Positions 52,591-61,578 of a stretch of 64,000 bases of DNA are shown here, piece by piece. Location: NCBI RefSeq assembly GCF_018860975.1, contig NZ_JAHKQI010000009.1:124001-188000 (forward strand), in the 5' to 3' direction. A model generated the notes under the pieces. It saw only the letters and a list, made by a program, of their open reading frames with translations, was not told the origin of the DNA and did not search any database. Origin of the DNA: Lentibacter algarum (GTDB taxonomy: Bacteria > Pseudomonadota > Alphaproteobacteria > Rhodobacterales > Rhodobacteraceae). The translations under genes and the position numbers were made by a program. Each line of letters begins with the position of its first letter. Positions within the stretch are counted from its first letter, which is position 1.

Positions 52591-53535
52591 TTAGTAGGTG
52601 ATCGTAACGATCACGCTGTCAGTATATACACCCATACCAGGCGACTGTCCTGCATGGATACGCCCATGCACTGTGAAAGCATTGTTGCTGCCATTGCCCG
52701 TGGCCGACATGCTGTTGCCCGGCAAGTTGCCCCAAGGCATCGTGCGAGAACCGTCGCGGTACAATCCATAGTTCAGCGTTTGCAAACCACTTCGCATCTG
52801 TCGGTTTGCGGGGTTTGATCCGCCGCCACCGCCCATGTCCAACCCGACAGTGTAGTCGGTGTCAGAGGTGCAGCGCACATTGATAGTTGCCGTTTCATCA
52901 ACAGGTTGGTTGAGGCTGCCGCTGATGGTGCCAAAGTTCAATGACGTCACATCCAATTCGCAACTCGGAACAACTTCCGCAGAGACGGTAAACGGCGGAA
53001 TGCTCGCCGACTGGTTCAGCAAAGCGCAGGTTGTAAGCTCGCCATATTCCATCTCAATGTCGGACGCGCCCGAGAACGTAGAGCTATATTGGCCACTGCC
53101 CACCGCCACTGAATTTGCGGTGATATCTGCAAAAATTGGAACAGTCGCAGAGCCGCGCCCCAGAAGCGTCGTCACGGGCACGTAGATCTCGTTGAGTGTG
53201 CCAAACGCATTTCCATTGCCAACCGGGCGGAGCTGATAGGGCAAAGCCGCCCCGTCACCGCGACGCATATAGCGTGGCGAATTGCTGTTGCCCGCGCCGC
53301 CGCTTCCCGGCCCAAAGCGCAGGCAGACACCCACAAGGCTTAGCAGCGTCCCGCTACACGAAATGTTCACCGTGCCGGAGGTTTGGTTGGTTGCGCCCGT
53401 ACGTACACTGACAGAGCCAAAGTTGATGTTGCTCACCGTTGCACGACAAGACAGAGCCGAGGCCACTTGCGGCATCAGGCCCAAAAAACCAGCCGCAAGG
53501 ACCAAACGTAAGAGTTTTCGCATAGCTTGGTTCAT
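52591..53535 (-). CDS. Spore-coat-U (SCPU) domain pilin/adhesin with two domains
   Basis: A 314-residue exported protein (signal MRKLLRLVLAAGFLGL then MPQVASA) with two SCPU domains: residues about 30-165 (CRATVSNINFGSVSVRTGAT to VPIFADI) and about 185-314 (CELDVTSLNFGTISGSLNQP to MGVYTDSVIVTITY). The Cys pairs and the C-terminal alternating strand are the donor-strand features of chaperone-usher pilins. As the last gene and the two-domain member it is a good candidate for the tip subunit. ATG overlaps the usher stop by four bases. Confidence 0.88.
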   Translation of the reverse strand: MNQAMRKLLRLVLAAGFLGLMPQVASALSCRATVSNINFGSVSVRTGATNQTSGTVNISCSGTLLSLVGVCLRFGPGSGGAGNSNSPRYMRRGDGAALPYQLRPVGNGNAFGTLNEIYVPVTTLLGRGSATVPIFADITANSVAVGSGQYSSTFSGASDIEMEYGELTTCALLNQSASIPPFTVSAEVVPSCELDVTSLNFGTISGSLNQPVDETATINVRCTSDTDYTVGLDMGGGGGSNPANRQMRSGLQTLNYGLYRDGSRTMPWGNLPGNSMSATGNGSNNAFTVHGRIHAGQSPGMGVYTDSVIVTITY

Positions 53536-55946
53536 TTGCAAATCACCGGATCAATAAGGTCTTGGGTTGCGGCAGTCTCTTCAAACTGGAACGTTGCTGT
53601 GCAAGCTCCGCGCGGAGTGTCAAACCGGATCGTGTTGCGCCCTTTGACGTTTTCAAGCCAGGCTTGCCCGTCATAGCCGACGTAGGTTTCGTCCTTATGA
53701 CCATTCAGATAACCGTATGTTCCTGCTGGCAAAAAATCTCCGTTCGGGTAGCGCAACACAACCAGCACATTGGGGCGGATGCTGCCATTGAAGCCCACAA
53801 ACATCCCCGATTTACGTGCAGGAACAACATCCATCGCCGTCGCGCCGACATTGGCAGTCTCTGACAGGTCTTGAACGTTGATAGAGACGCGGTTACGGCG
53901 ATGCGATGAGAGGCCGGTAACAAGCGCTTTACCACGCTGGTTGGTTCGCGTCACAGGGCGGTTTTGCAAATAGATCGGCAAGTCCGGCACACCCACATCA
54001 ACCAAAGCAAAGCTGTCTGTGATCGGGTTGCCAGCCGCGATGCCCTGTTTCGTCGCAACGAAAGAGCCCTCGAACGTGCCGCGCGCAAACGTGCCACCAC
54101 CGCCTGTTTGCAACTCAAGGCCGCCTTTGCCAAATGGGCTGCGATAGTCGCCTCTCGCAGAGACAAGCTGGTTTCCGCGTTGGCTTTCGAGCTGAACGGC
54201 ATAACCGGTGTCGCCTACTTTCTCTCCTATCGAGCGAGCAAGGTAGAGGTTGCCTGACGTGCTTCCATCATAGCCCTTGTCATAACTGCTACGCGCATAG
54301 GTGCGGTTACCAAGAGACATCGACACACCCAGCGAAACCGTCGTCTCATCGGTGCGTAAGTTGCGAGAGCCATTAAAATTGATCGACCCGCGACCCTCTT
54401 TGAGAGACAGCCCATAGGACGTAGACAGCAACAGATCACTAGAGCTGGCCCTTTGCGCGTGAACCATGCTCACACCGAGCTTTCGGTCGGAAAACGGCAT
54501 CGGCACCGCAACACTGACAACATCCATCGCTGTGGGGAACTCAAGCAATGAGCCAGTGCTCGTAATGTTCTGAATGCCGAGGTAGTCAAGGCCAGTGGCA
54601 TAAGCCAGATCGGCAAACCCGTCTTCTGCGCGCATGGTGTTCAGGTTGAAGTCCAATTGGCCGATAGAGGTGCGGAAATTGGCCTGCACAAACTTTGCTT
54701 TCGTATCAAAGTAGTCACTGACACCTCCGGTTAGAGAGACTTCGGCAAACGAGAATGGCACCACATTAATGCCGAAAGACGCCATGGCCAGATCGCTCTT
54801 GCCTTCAAAGTGCCCTTCTAATGTTACATTTTTGGTGAGCCCGTAGCGCAGGCTACCGGAGTAGACAAGGTCACTGCCATAATTGTTGCTTTCCAGCCCG
54901 TATGCCTGGCGGGCATAACCAAACTCCAATGAGTAATCGGCAACGCCCTTTTTGAGCAGATTTTGTGAGGCAAAGAACGAGACCTTTTGCTTCTTGGCGT
55001 GGCCCAACTCGTCGCGCACGACGATAACAGCGTCACCCGCTCCCGAGTATATTGGCAAGTCATCGATGCGAAACGGCCCTGATCCAACAGATGTGGTGTA
55101 AGAGCGATTATTGTCAATAAACACATCGACGGTTGAAGGCACTGCAGCCGCACCAGAATACGACAGCAACTGCTCGGTCACGATGTCACTGCGCAAGCTA
55201 AAATCGCGGCGAAGCTGCACACCACCAATGCGAATGGGCCGCGACCACGACATTCCGGATGTTTTGACATCACCAACCGACAGCGTCAGCGCCTTGCTTG
55301 CATTGCTGATTTCATAGCGGGTTTCATAGCGTGTAAAGGCGTTGTCTGCGCCGGCTGCGTTGCTATAGCGGTAAGCACCTGTCGTGCTGAGTGTGCCATA
55401 TGGAGTGAAAACCCAGCTATCCAGCCCGAGTGTAAGCGAGTTGAAGCCGAAGCTCTTGTTGGCTCCACTGGTGCCGAAGTCAACGCCGAGCGAGTAGTTC
55501 AGAACCGCGCCGGTGCTTTTCTCGGCAGCCAGATATTCAGGACGACGTGCCGCTGACTGAACTTTGGGAAGCAAGCTGCCGTTTGGAACATTCAGGATGA
55601 TCTGTTGGGTGTCCGGCTTATATCGGTATGTCAGGCCGGGAATAGTATCCAGGTAAACACGCGGATTAACAGCGCCCGGGGCTTTCACACCAATTTCTGC
55701 CAGCTCCGAGCGTTTGATCGAAATACGGTTTTCCGATGGGTGCGCCAAGAACTCAGCGGCTAACCCCGTGTCGGAACCGTTCATTTCAACGGCGAGAAAC
55801 AGCGGCGTCTCTTCCTCGAGAACAGCCAGTGGGTCAGGCACGTTAGCGTTTACTTCGAGACCTGTTTCAGCTGTCTGTGCGATACCGGTTACTGGAACCA
55901 TACCTAAGCTGATGAGTCCGATAGCTAATATTTTTGCGCAGTTCAT
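53532..55946 (-). CDS. Outer membrane usher protein (FimD/PapC family)
   Basis: An 804-residue outer-membrane usher that secretes and assembles pilin subunits. A signal peptide is followed by the N-terminal chaperone-binding domain (LFLAVEMNGSDTGLAAEFLA; YRYKPDTQQIILNVP), the 24-strand barrel with plug (FIDNNRSYTTSVGSGPFRID), and C-terminal domains (GLSSHRRNRVSINVQDL; PRGACTATFQF). This is the compact form found with SCPU pilins. It is the third gene of the operon. Confidence 0.92.
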   Translation of the reverse strand: MNCAKILAIGLISLGMVPVTGIAQTAETGLEVNANVPDPLAVLEEETPLFLAVEMNGSDTGLAAEFLAHPSENRISIKRSELAEIGVKAPGAVNPRVYLDTIPGLTYRYKPDTQQIILNVPNGSLLPKVQSAARRPEYLAAEKSTGAVLNYSLGVDFGTSGANKSFGFNSLTLGLDSWVFTPYGTLSTTGAYRYSNAAGADNAFTRYETRYEISNASKALTLSVGDVKTSGMSWSRPIRIGGVQLRRDFSLRSDIVTEQLLSYSGAAAVPSTVDVFIDNNRSYTTSVGSGPFRIDDLPIYSGAGDAVIVVRDELGHAKKQKVSFFASQNLLKKGVADYSLEFGYARQAYGLESNNYGSDLVYSGSLRYGLTKNVTLEGHFEGKSDLAMASFGINVVPFSFAEVSLTGGVSDYFDTKAKFVQANFRTSIGQLDFNLNTMRAEDGFADLAYATGLDYLGIQNITSTGSLLEFPTAMDVVSVAVPMPFSDRKLGVSMVHAQRASSSDLLLSTSYGLSLKEGRGSINFNGSRNLRTDETTVSLGVSMSLGNRTYARSSYDKGYDGSTSGNLYLARSIGEKVGDTGYAVQLESQRGNQLVSARGDYRSPFGKGGLELQTGGGGTFARGTFEGSFVATKQGIAAGNPITDSFALVDVGVPDLPIYLQNRPVTRTNQRGKALVTGLSSHRRNRVSINVQDLSETANVGATAMDVVPARKSGMFVGFNGSIRPNVLVVLRYPNGDFLPAGTYGYLNGHKDETYVGYDGQAWLENVKGRNTIRFDTPRGACTATFQFEETAATQDLIDPVICK

Positions 55947-56015
55947 CTGTTTTACCCCTTAAACTCGTGAGCCAGCAAGAGAAACGCCTCGCTGGCACTT
56001 TGTTCAAAACAAAAC

Positions 56016-56462
56016 TTAGGAGCTAAAGCACATTGGAACAGAGTGACGAACCTGAAGCTTAACAGCTTGACCTGACTGCTCTTTTCCCGGCAGGCGATCA
56101 ACCAATACGCGGTAGCATTCGCGGCCACGCACGGGGCGTTTGCTCACGCGAACCAAGCGCACTGTCAGCTCCTGACGAGGGTTAAGGCGTGCCACGGGAG
56201 GGCTCACAATAACATCGCGCGTTGGCTTGGCTTTCTTGGGGTCGGTGCCTTCGCGCCATTTGAGAACCCGCATCTGCAAGACCGAGGCTTGCTTGCCGCT
56301 GGCCTTGACCGTCAGTGTAGTCTGGCTCGCAGCTTTCACATTCAGCCGCGTAGGTGACACCGTAAGGCTATCTGCCAGCAGGGGCGAAGTGACGCCCCCG
56401 CTGATAAGTAGAGCGGCGACGAACGCCGGCTTTACAATTTTCACTATGCTCGATTTCAACAT
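56016..56462 (-). CDS. PapD-like pilus chaperone, N-terminal domain only
   Basis: A 148-residue exported protein (signal up to about residue 31) with the PapD N-terminal immunoglobulin domain: LTVSPTRLNVKAASQTTLTV, the QMRVLKWREG strand, VIVSPPVARLNPRQELTVRL (subunit-binding G1/F1 region), and RECYRVLVDRLPGK. A normal chaperone has about 240 residues; here a stop falls right after the first domain (VRHSVPMCFSS) and only 69 bp separate it from the usher, so the second domain is missing, not out of frame. It may be a minimal or defective chaperone. Confidence 0.82.
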   Translation of the reverse strand: MLKSSIVKIVKPAFVAALLISGGVTSPLLADSLTVSPTRLNVKAASQTTLTVKASGKQASVLQMRVLKWREGTDPKKAKPTRDVIVSPPVARLNPRQELTVRLVRVSKRPVRGRECYRVLVDRLPGKEQSGQAVKLQVRHSVPMCFSS

Positions 56463-56508
56463 GGGATTTTCCCTTATTATGTTTGGTTTGCCTCGGCTAC
56501 TCTAACCG

Positions 56509-57000
56509 TTAATGGTTAAGAGTAACCAAAATTGTGTCCGTATAGAGCCCTGCACTGTAGCTGCCTGGGGGTATCTGCCCATAAACAGGTATTGCTTGTG
56601 GAACAACTGCCGTCAAGTTGCCCGAGAATACTGTGCCGCCTGACGCGACAGCACTTGAGTGCCCAGCGTCGGAGAAGACAGTATAAGGCAGCAAGTCGCC
56701 ACCAGTGCTGGCCATTTTGCGTGTGCCGCCTTCTTCGTTTTGGCCAGCGCCCAGCGTAACAGTAGCGCCGGTTCGGCTGCCAGTGCAAAGCACAACAATC
56801 GAGCCTGGCGTAATCTCGTTTGAGGCCGTCGATGAATCGATACTGGCGAATGATAGCGCCGTCGCAGATGTCAGCGTGCAGCTGTCAGCAACAATGGCTG
56901 AAACGTTAAGGTTGGCAGTTTCCTCAGCAGCAGAAGCCATCGAAGACGCCGCGCAAAGGGCACTTAACAGTGAGAGTTTCAAGGAGTTCTTAATAAACAT
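56509..57000 (-). CDS. Spore-coat-U (SCPU) domain major pilin
   Basis: A 163-residue exported pilin (signal ending SMASA) with one SCPU domain: LNVSAIVADSCTLTSATALS, VVLCTGSRTGATVTLGAGQN, and the final strand SAGLYTDTILVTLNH. First gene of the minus-strand chaperone-usher operon and likely the main shaft subunit. The ATG at 57000 is chosen because AAAGG lies 7 bases before it; the ATG at 57006 is too close to that site. Confidence 0.88.
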   Translation of the reverse strand: MFIKNSLKLSLLSALCAASSMASAAEETANLNVSAIVADSCTLTSATALSFASIDSSTASNEITPGSIVVLCTGSRTGATVTLGAGQNEEGGTRKMASTGGDLLPYTVFSDAGHSSAVASGGTVFSGNLTAVVPQAIPVYGQIPPGSYSAGLYTDTILVTLNH

Positions 57001-57269
57001 AGTCATGCCTTTCTGGGTTTGACAGTGATCGTTACCGGGCTTCTTAGAAGCAGTTCACGGCGTGGAATCCTGCGAAGTAGCCAGACCATCTTTCTCGATA
57101 AACTTGTCCAAATCTTGTCGAATAAGAGTGTTCTTCGTGAAAAAGAGTGGCCGACGAAGAGCATAGTGCTCACCTCATCAGCAGGAACGCGCCTTTCCAG
57201 CACACCTCAAGAACCGCCATTGCCGTTGTACAACATCGGACAAATATACCGCATGAAGACTAGGCAACT
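57001..57269. other. Upstream region of the pilus operon, no gene seen
   Basis: Should hold the minus-strand pilus promoter. Open frames here give low-complexity Ser/Arg-rich products without ribosome sites. I cannot identify a promoter with confidence. It adjoins the IS6 remnant. Confidence 0.4.
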
Positions 57270-57648
57270 GACTGTTGGAGGAAACCTACATTCGAGTTGG
57301 CGGCAAATGGCGCTACCTGTGGCGCACCGTCGATGCAAATGGCCGGTATTGCCAAGTTGAGGACACAACGTACCGATGACTTTTTCTATGATTTCTCTAT
57401 TTGCCGCACGGGGGATCGGAAGCTATTTGCGAAGGACGAAAAGGAACTTCAAGCGCAGGTCGAAAGGTTGCACAAAAACGCCGCCGCGCTAATTTCTGTT
57501 AGTGATAAGTGAATTGCGCGCTCTGTTAGACAACACCAAATTGTGGCTGCTTGATCTGGAATGATACCAGCCTATTTGGCCATCTGAGTTAACATGACAA
57601 TGCCGCCTGCTGGTTCCAGCCAAACGCCAAGACTTTGCGACAGAGCCC
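57270..57648 (+). mobile_element. IS6-family insertion sequence remnant
   Basis: The plus-strand frame at 57281 reads ETYIRVGGKWRYLWRTVDAN, the first catalytic-Asp neighbourhood of IS6-family transposases (DETYIRVGGKWRYLWRAVD), but it is preceded and followed by unrelated or deleted sequence with a stop at once. At 57631-57647, GACTTTGCGACAGAGCC is the complement of an IS6-type terminal repeat (GGCTCTGT-GCAAAG). The distance to the transposase motif is shorter than in an intact element, so there are internal deletions. It separates the pilus operon from the TRAP cluster. Confidence 0.6.
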
Positions 57649-57652
57649 ACTT

Positions 57653-58990
57653 TTACCTACCCAAATAGAGTGGTAGCCAAAGTGTGATCTCTGGGAAGAC
57701 GATGATCAGGGCAAGAGCAACCATTTGCAAAAACACAAATGGTAAAACTCCAAGGTAGATCGTCTTGATTGGGACATCTTTCGCTACACCCCGAAGATAG
57801 AACAACGCGTAACCAAATGGCGGGGTGAGAAACGATGTTTGCAAGTTGACTGCCAGAGCGATCGCGAACCAAGCCAATACATGCTCTTGGTCCATTCCAA
57901 AATCAAGCCCAGCGATCACGGGTGCAACTATCGGAACAACAACAAGGGTGATTTCCACCCATTCAAGGAAAAAGCCCAAGATAAACACCACGAACATGAT
58001 CAGAAGCAGAGACGTATAAGGGCTGCTACCTTCAAATGAAAACAGATCGATGATCATTTCATCGCCGCCGAGTTTCCGAAAAACAAGACTAAAGATCGTT
58101 GCACCGATCATCACAAAGATGATCATCGCTGTCGTCTTTGTACTGTCTGTGAGAGCTGCTGAAAGCGATGAAAGAGTTAGACGGCGAGAGATCAGCGCTA
58201 ACACCAAAGCTCCTGCTGCTCCAATCGCTGCGGATTCAGTGGGGGTTGCGATGCCTGCGATAATCGTTCCCAAGACAGATAAGATTAGAATGATTGGCAA
58301 GAGCAAATCAAATGCTAACTGAAACATCAGTTTACCAAAACTCTCAGGTCTATCTTGTGCGATCGCAGGCATACGCTCTGGTGAACGAATAACTATATAA
58401 ACGAGGTAGCCTACGTAGAGGAATGCCAGCAACAAGCCAGGGCCAACCGCGCCGATGAAAAGACTTCCGACCGAAATTGAAAGTTGGTCGCCCAGAATGA
58501 TCAGCATGACGCTTGGCGGTATCAATATCCCCAAGGTCCCGCTCGCTGCAATCAAACCCGTCGAAATTTTGGGGTCGTATCCGTTTTTGAGCATTGGTGG
58601 CAAAGCCATCATCCCCATCAGCACAACAGATGCGCCGATAATGCCGGTTGAAGCCGCCATGATGATCCCGATCAAAGCCACCGCAAAAGCGTAGCCACCC
58701 GGGATCGAGCGAAACAGCGACGCAAGCGAACGTAGGAGTCTTTCGGCAATGCCGGAACGCTCGAGCATTAGCCCCATGAATACAAACAATGGAATCGCTA
58801 TGAGCAGCCAGTTCGTGAGCACTCCAGAGAAAATTCGTTGCACACCAATCGAGAGAAATAACATTGGTACGCCTGCGGCTACTGCAAAAATGATCCCGAC
58901 ACCCGCCAAAACAAAGGCGACTGGATACCCCGCGAAAATGCCCGCAATCAAGCCAAGGAGCATGGCGATAGGCCAGATGTATTCAATCAT
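57653..58990 (-). CDS. dctM: TRAP transporter large permease (DctM)
   Basis: A 445-residue inner-membrane protein with about 12-13 hydrophobic helices, typical of the DctM ion-coupled subunit (MLLGLIAGIFAGYPVAFVLA; GIIGASVVLMGMMALPPMLK; GTLGILIPPSVMLIILGDQL). It works with DctQ and DctP in Na+-driven uptake of a carboxylate. The ATG at 58990 overlaps the dctQ stop by 8 bp; a frame to 59020 is open but would overlap further. Last gene of the minus-strand TRAP operon. Confidence 0.93.
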   Translation of the reverse strand: MIEYIWPIAMLLGLIAGIFAGYPVAFVLAGVGIIFAVAAGVPMLFLSIGVQRIFSGVLTNWLLIAIPLFVFMGLMLERSGIAERLLRSLASLFRSIPGGYAFAVALIGIIMAASTGIIGASVVLMGMMALPPMLKNGYDPKISTGLIAASGTLGILIPPSVMLIILGDQLSISVGSLFIGAVGPGLLLAFLYVGYLVYIVIRSPERMPAIAQDRPESFGKLMFQLAFDLLLPIILILSVLGTIIAGIATPTESAAIGAAGALVLALISRRLTLSSLSAALTDSTKTTAMIIFVMIGATIFSLVFRKLGGDEMIIDLFSFEGSSPYTSLLLIMFVVFILGFFLEWVEITLVVVPIVAPVIAGLDFGMDQEHVLAWFAIALAVNLQTSFLTPPFGYALFYLRGVAKDVPIKTIYLGVLPFVFLQMVALALIIVFPEITLWLPLYLGR

Positions 58991-59555
58991 GAGTATGCTC
59001 ACTATAGATAGGTAGTCCACGAGAAGCTCTTAGAACTGAGCGCATAGCTCGAGCCAAAGTGGCCACTCCAAGCAAAGCAAAACCAGCGGGCAAGCAGGCT
59101 TTGATAAGCCATCTGTCTTGAAGGCCGCCGTAGTTTGACCCTTCACCAGATGAAAGGGCCGTAAGCGCAAACTTGGTGCCGAACCAAGCGATGATAAGGC
59201 AAAATGGCAGAATAAGGAATAAATCACCAAGAACCTGAAAGGTTGCATTGGTTCGATTGGAGAAGTTGCAAGACAGAAAGTCTACCGAAACATGTGCGTT
59301 GTCGCGAAACGCCAGTGTTCCACCGAACAAAACCAGCAAAGCGAAGATGTGCCACTGCATGTCCGTGAGCGTGTTTACTGTTATACCATCTCCGAGCAGG
59401 AAGACATCACCTTCCCAAGAACCGAAACTGTTCCAGCCAGCTTGTGCCGCAAATACGGTTAGGCAAACGCACAAAATAAGCGGTAGCATAAGCCATCCTA
59501 TAAAGCGCCCGGGTAGCGTGCAGATGCCGATGATATTGGTTAGAAAACGATCCAT
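58983..59555 (-). CDS. dctQ: TRAP transporter small permease (DctQ)
   Basis: A 190-residue membrane protein with four hydrophobic helices (FIGWLMLPLILCVCLTVFAA; HIFALLVLFGGTLAFRDNAH; FLILPFCLIIAWFGTKFALT; ACLPAGFALLGVATLARAMR). TLAFRDNAHVSVDFL is the conserved DctQ segment (usually R-x-H-V-x-V-D). It connects the binding protein and DctM. It lies 73 bp downstream of dctP. Confidence 0.92.
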   Translation of the reverse strand: MDRFLTNIIGICTLPGRFIGWLMLPLILCVCLTVFAAQAGWNSFGSWEGDVFLLGDGITVNTLTDMQWHIFALLVLFGGTLAFRDNAHVSVDFLSCNFSNRTNATFQVLGDLFLILPFCLIIAWFGTKFALTALSSGEGSNYGGLQDRWLIKACLPAGFALLGVATLARAMRSVLRASRGLPIYSEHTHD

Positions 59556-59628
59556 GTCAGGCCTGTTCGCTTTGTTAACAATTGCAATAGGGGGCCACTT
59601 AAGTAACCCCCTATGCTACTAGCTTGTT

Positions 59629-60657
59629 TCAGTTAGGCATACTTTGGAGCTCGCTCCAACGGCTAACGCGTTCGACGTAAGCTGTCAGAGAGGCATAAGC
59701 TTCCTGAAAGATTGGGTCTTTCGCGGCTTCTTCTTCCATCACTTCTGTCGCAGCAGCTTTCATTGCGACCAACACTTCGTCAGGGAAGCGCTTAACAGTT
59801 GCACCCGCGGCTTCGATTTCTTCAATCGCAAGCATCTGCTGGTTCAACTGATCGCCAAGGTTGTCAACAATGTTGGCTTTGCAAGCCTCAATCATTGTTC
59901 CTTGATGCTGTTCTGATAGGCCCTTCCAAACATCCATATTGATGATGATAGAGTCCCAGCTTGAAGGCTGGTGCCAACCAGGAAAGTAGTAGTTTTTCGC
60001 GATCTCTTGAAAACCGAAGTTCTTGTCGAGTTGTGGCGCAGAGAATTCAGCCGCGTCAATTCGACCTGTTTCAAGCGAAACATAGATTTCGCCAGCAGGA
60101 ACGAGTTGCGTATTGGCGCCCAATTTGGCAAGCGCCTGCCCGCCCAAACCAGCGATCCGCATGTTGAGACCTTTAAGGTCTTCGACAGTGTTGATATCTT
60201 TATTGAACCAACCGCCAGCCTCAGGCACAACCAGATGGCATGGGATGATCTTTACGTTGTGTGGGTCATAAGCCTTCTGGATAATTTCAAGGCCACCACC
60301 TTCAAACATCCACGCCAAAGCAATGTCAGGTGTCGGACCAAACGGCATTGATCCAACAAGGTTGGCAACCGGGATTTGACCGGCCCAGTAGCCAATCCAA
60401 TCAAAACCCATCGGGATTGCACCCGTGCTTACCGCACCAAAAACTTCAAATGGCGGGACAAAGTCACCTGAGCCATGAACCTTGATGTCGATCTCGCCAC
60501 CGGTCATCATGCGAACCTTATTTGACCAGTTAACGGGGCTTGGGCCAATAGACGGTACGGTCAAACCAAACACGCTTTGCAGGTCGAAATTCTCAGCAGT
60601 TACGGAACTGCCGACCCCTACTGCGGCCATCGTGGCCAATGTTAAAAACTTATTCAT
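59629..60657 (-). CDS. dctP: TRAP transporter substrate-binding protein (DctP; TakP-like)
   Basis: A 342-residue periplasmic binding protein with signal peptide MNKFLTLATMAAVGVGSSVTA. The ligand-carboxylate Arg is in DLKGLNMRIAGLGG; GWFNKDINTVEDL, DAAEFSAPQLDKNFGFQEIA and YYFPGWHQPSS match the TakP/keto-acid and monocarboxylate branch of DctP proteins. GGGAGG precedes the ATG. The ligand is therefore probably an organic acid, possibly one processed by the divergent oxidoreductase genes. Confidence 0.92.
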   Translation of the reverse strand: MNKFLTLATMAAVGVGSSVTAENFDLQSVFGLTVPSIGPSPVNWSNKVRMMTGGEIDIKVHGSGDFVPPFEVFGAVSTGAIPMGFDWIGYWAGQIPVANLVGSMPFGPTPDIALAWMFEGGGLEIIQKAYDPHNVKIIPCHLVVPEAGGWFNKDINTVEDLKGLNMRIAGLGGQALAKLGANTQLVPAGEIYVSLETGRIDAAEFSAPQLDKNFGFQEIAKNYYFPGWHQPSSWDSIIINMDVWKGLSEQHQGTMIEACKANIVDNLGDQLNQQMLAIEEIEAAGATVKRFPDEVLVAMKAAATEVMEEEAAKDPIFQEAYASLTAYVERVSRWSELQSMPN

Positions 60658-60687
60658 GTTGCCTCCCTAGAGCGCTGCGCTGAGAGC

Positions 60688-60710
60688 CGATTTGAAACAT
60701 GCTCAAATCG
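60688..60710. promoter_or_regulatory. Candidate operator in the dctP leader, 8-bp dyad
   Basis: CGATTTGA (60688-60695) and TCAAATCG (60703-60710) form a perfect inverted repeat with a 7-bp spacer, 31 bp upstream of dctP and in the divergent region shared with the SDR gene. No regulator gene is visible in the window; it may lie beyond 64000. Confidence 0.55.
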
Positions 60711-60752
60711 TATCCAGCCGTTGATAGATTGCTCGCCAATTTATTTTCTCCC

Positions 60753-60781
60753 TTGGCGACAATCAAAACATTAGATATATA
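60753..60781 (+). promoter_or_regulatory. Probable sigma-70 promoter of the SDR operon
   Basis: TTGGCG (60753-60758) and TATATA (60776-60781) with a 17-bp spacer, 45 bp upstream of the SDR start. Confidence 0.5.
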
Positions 60782-60825
60782 CAAACTGATTTGCAATATG
60801 TGAAATTCAAAAAGGTGCTAGACGA

Positions 60826-61578
60826 ATGTTTCTTTTAAATGGAGAGATCGCGGTCGTGACGGGCGCAGGCCAGGGCAACGGCGCCGCAATAGCCGAAGGC
60901 ATGGCAAGCGCCGGCGCCCTTGTCGTTCTTATTGATATCAATAAGGAAACTGTCGAGCAGGTGAGAGACAAAATCATCGCGAGTGGCGGTGAGGCTGTTG
61001 CCTATCAACTGGATGTGACTGATCAGTTCAAAGTAAACGCATTGCGTGTCACCATTTCTAAGGAAGTCGGAGCTGTTTCCATCCTTGTGAATAACGCAGG
61101 AATCATTCGGCGTACCGAAATCGACTCTGACACGTATGAAGACGATTGGGATCTAACGTTTGCCGTGAATGTGACCGGCGCCAAAAACATGGTGCGTGCG
61201 TTCCTGCCTGATCTGATCGAAACATCGGGCAGCGTGATCAACCTCGCCTCGATTATGTCAATCGTCGCGGGCCCCAGCCTAACAGCATACGCGGCAAGCA
61301 AAGGCGCTATCGCGCAGTTTACCAAAGCCTTGGCACAAGACATGGCGCCTCATGGTGTGCGCGTTAACGCCATCTTACCGGGAGTAATCGAAACTCCGAT
61401 GACCCAAGTTACGAGAGACACTCCTGAAGCGATTGCTCGCTTCATGGCGCACACGCCTCTGAAGCGCGTCGGACAGCCCACAGAACTTGTCGGACCGGTG
61501 ATCTTCCTCGCATCAAATGCAGCAAGCTATGTAACTGGCGCGCTGCTGCCGGTCGACGGCGGCTATTTGACCGCATGA
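60826..61578 (+). CDS. Short-chain dehydrogenase/reductase (SDR)
   Basis: A 250-residue classical SDR that oxidises an alcohol or reduces a ketone with NAD(P). Motifs: VVTGAGQGNGAAIAEGMA (cofactor glycine loop), LVNNAGIIRR, the catalytic Ser in NLASIMS and AYAASKGAIAQF (YxxxK), and the C-terminal VTGALLPVDGGY. Asp after strand 2 (VLIDIN) suggests NAD preference. First gene of a plus-strand operon divergent from the TRAP genes and coupled by ATGA to the flavoprotein. Confidence 0.93.
   Translation: MFLLNGEIAVVTGAGQGNGAAIAEGMASAGALVVLIDINKETVEQVRDKIIASGGEAVAYQLDVTDQFKVNALRVTISKEVGAVSILVNNAGIIRRTEIDSDTYEDDWDLTFAVNVTGAKNMVRAFLPDLIETSGSVINLASIMSIVAGPSLTAYAASKGAIAQFTKALAQDMAPHGVRVNAILPGVIETPMTQVTRDTPEAIARFMAHTPLKRVGQPTELVGPVIFLASNAASYVTGALLPVDGGYLTA

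Noticed and set aside
57297-57512. 71-codon plus-strand ORF with a charged helical C-terminus
   Set aside because: Overlaps the IS6 transposase fragment in another frame, has no ribosome site and resembles nothing known. Treated as part of the remnant.
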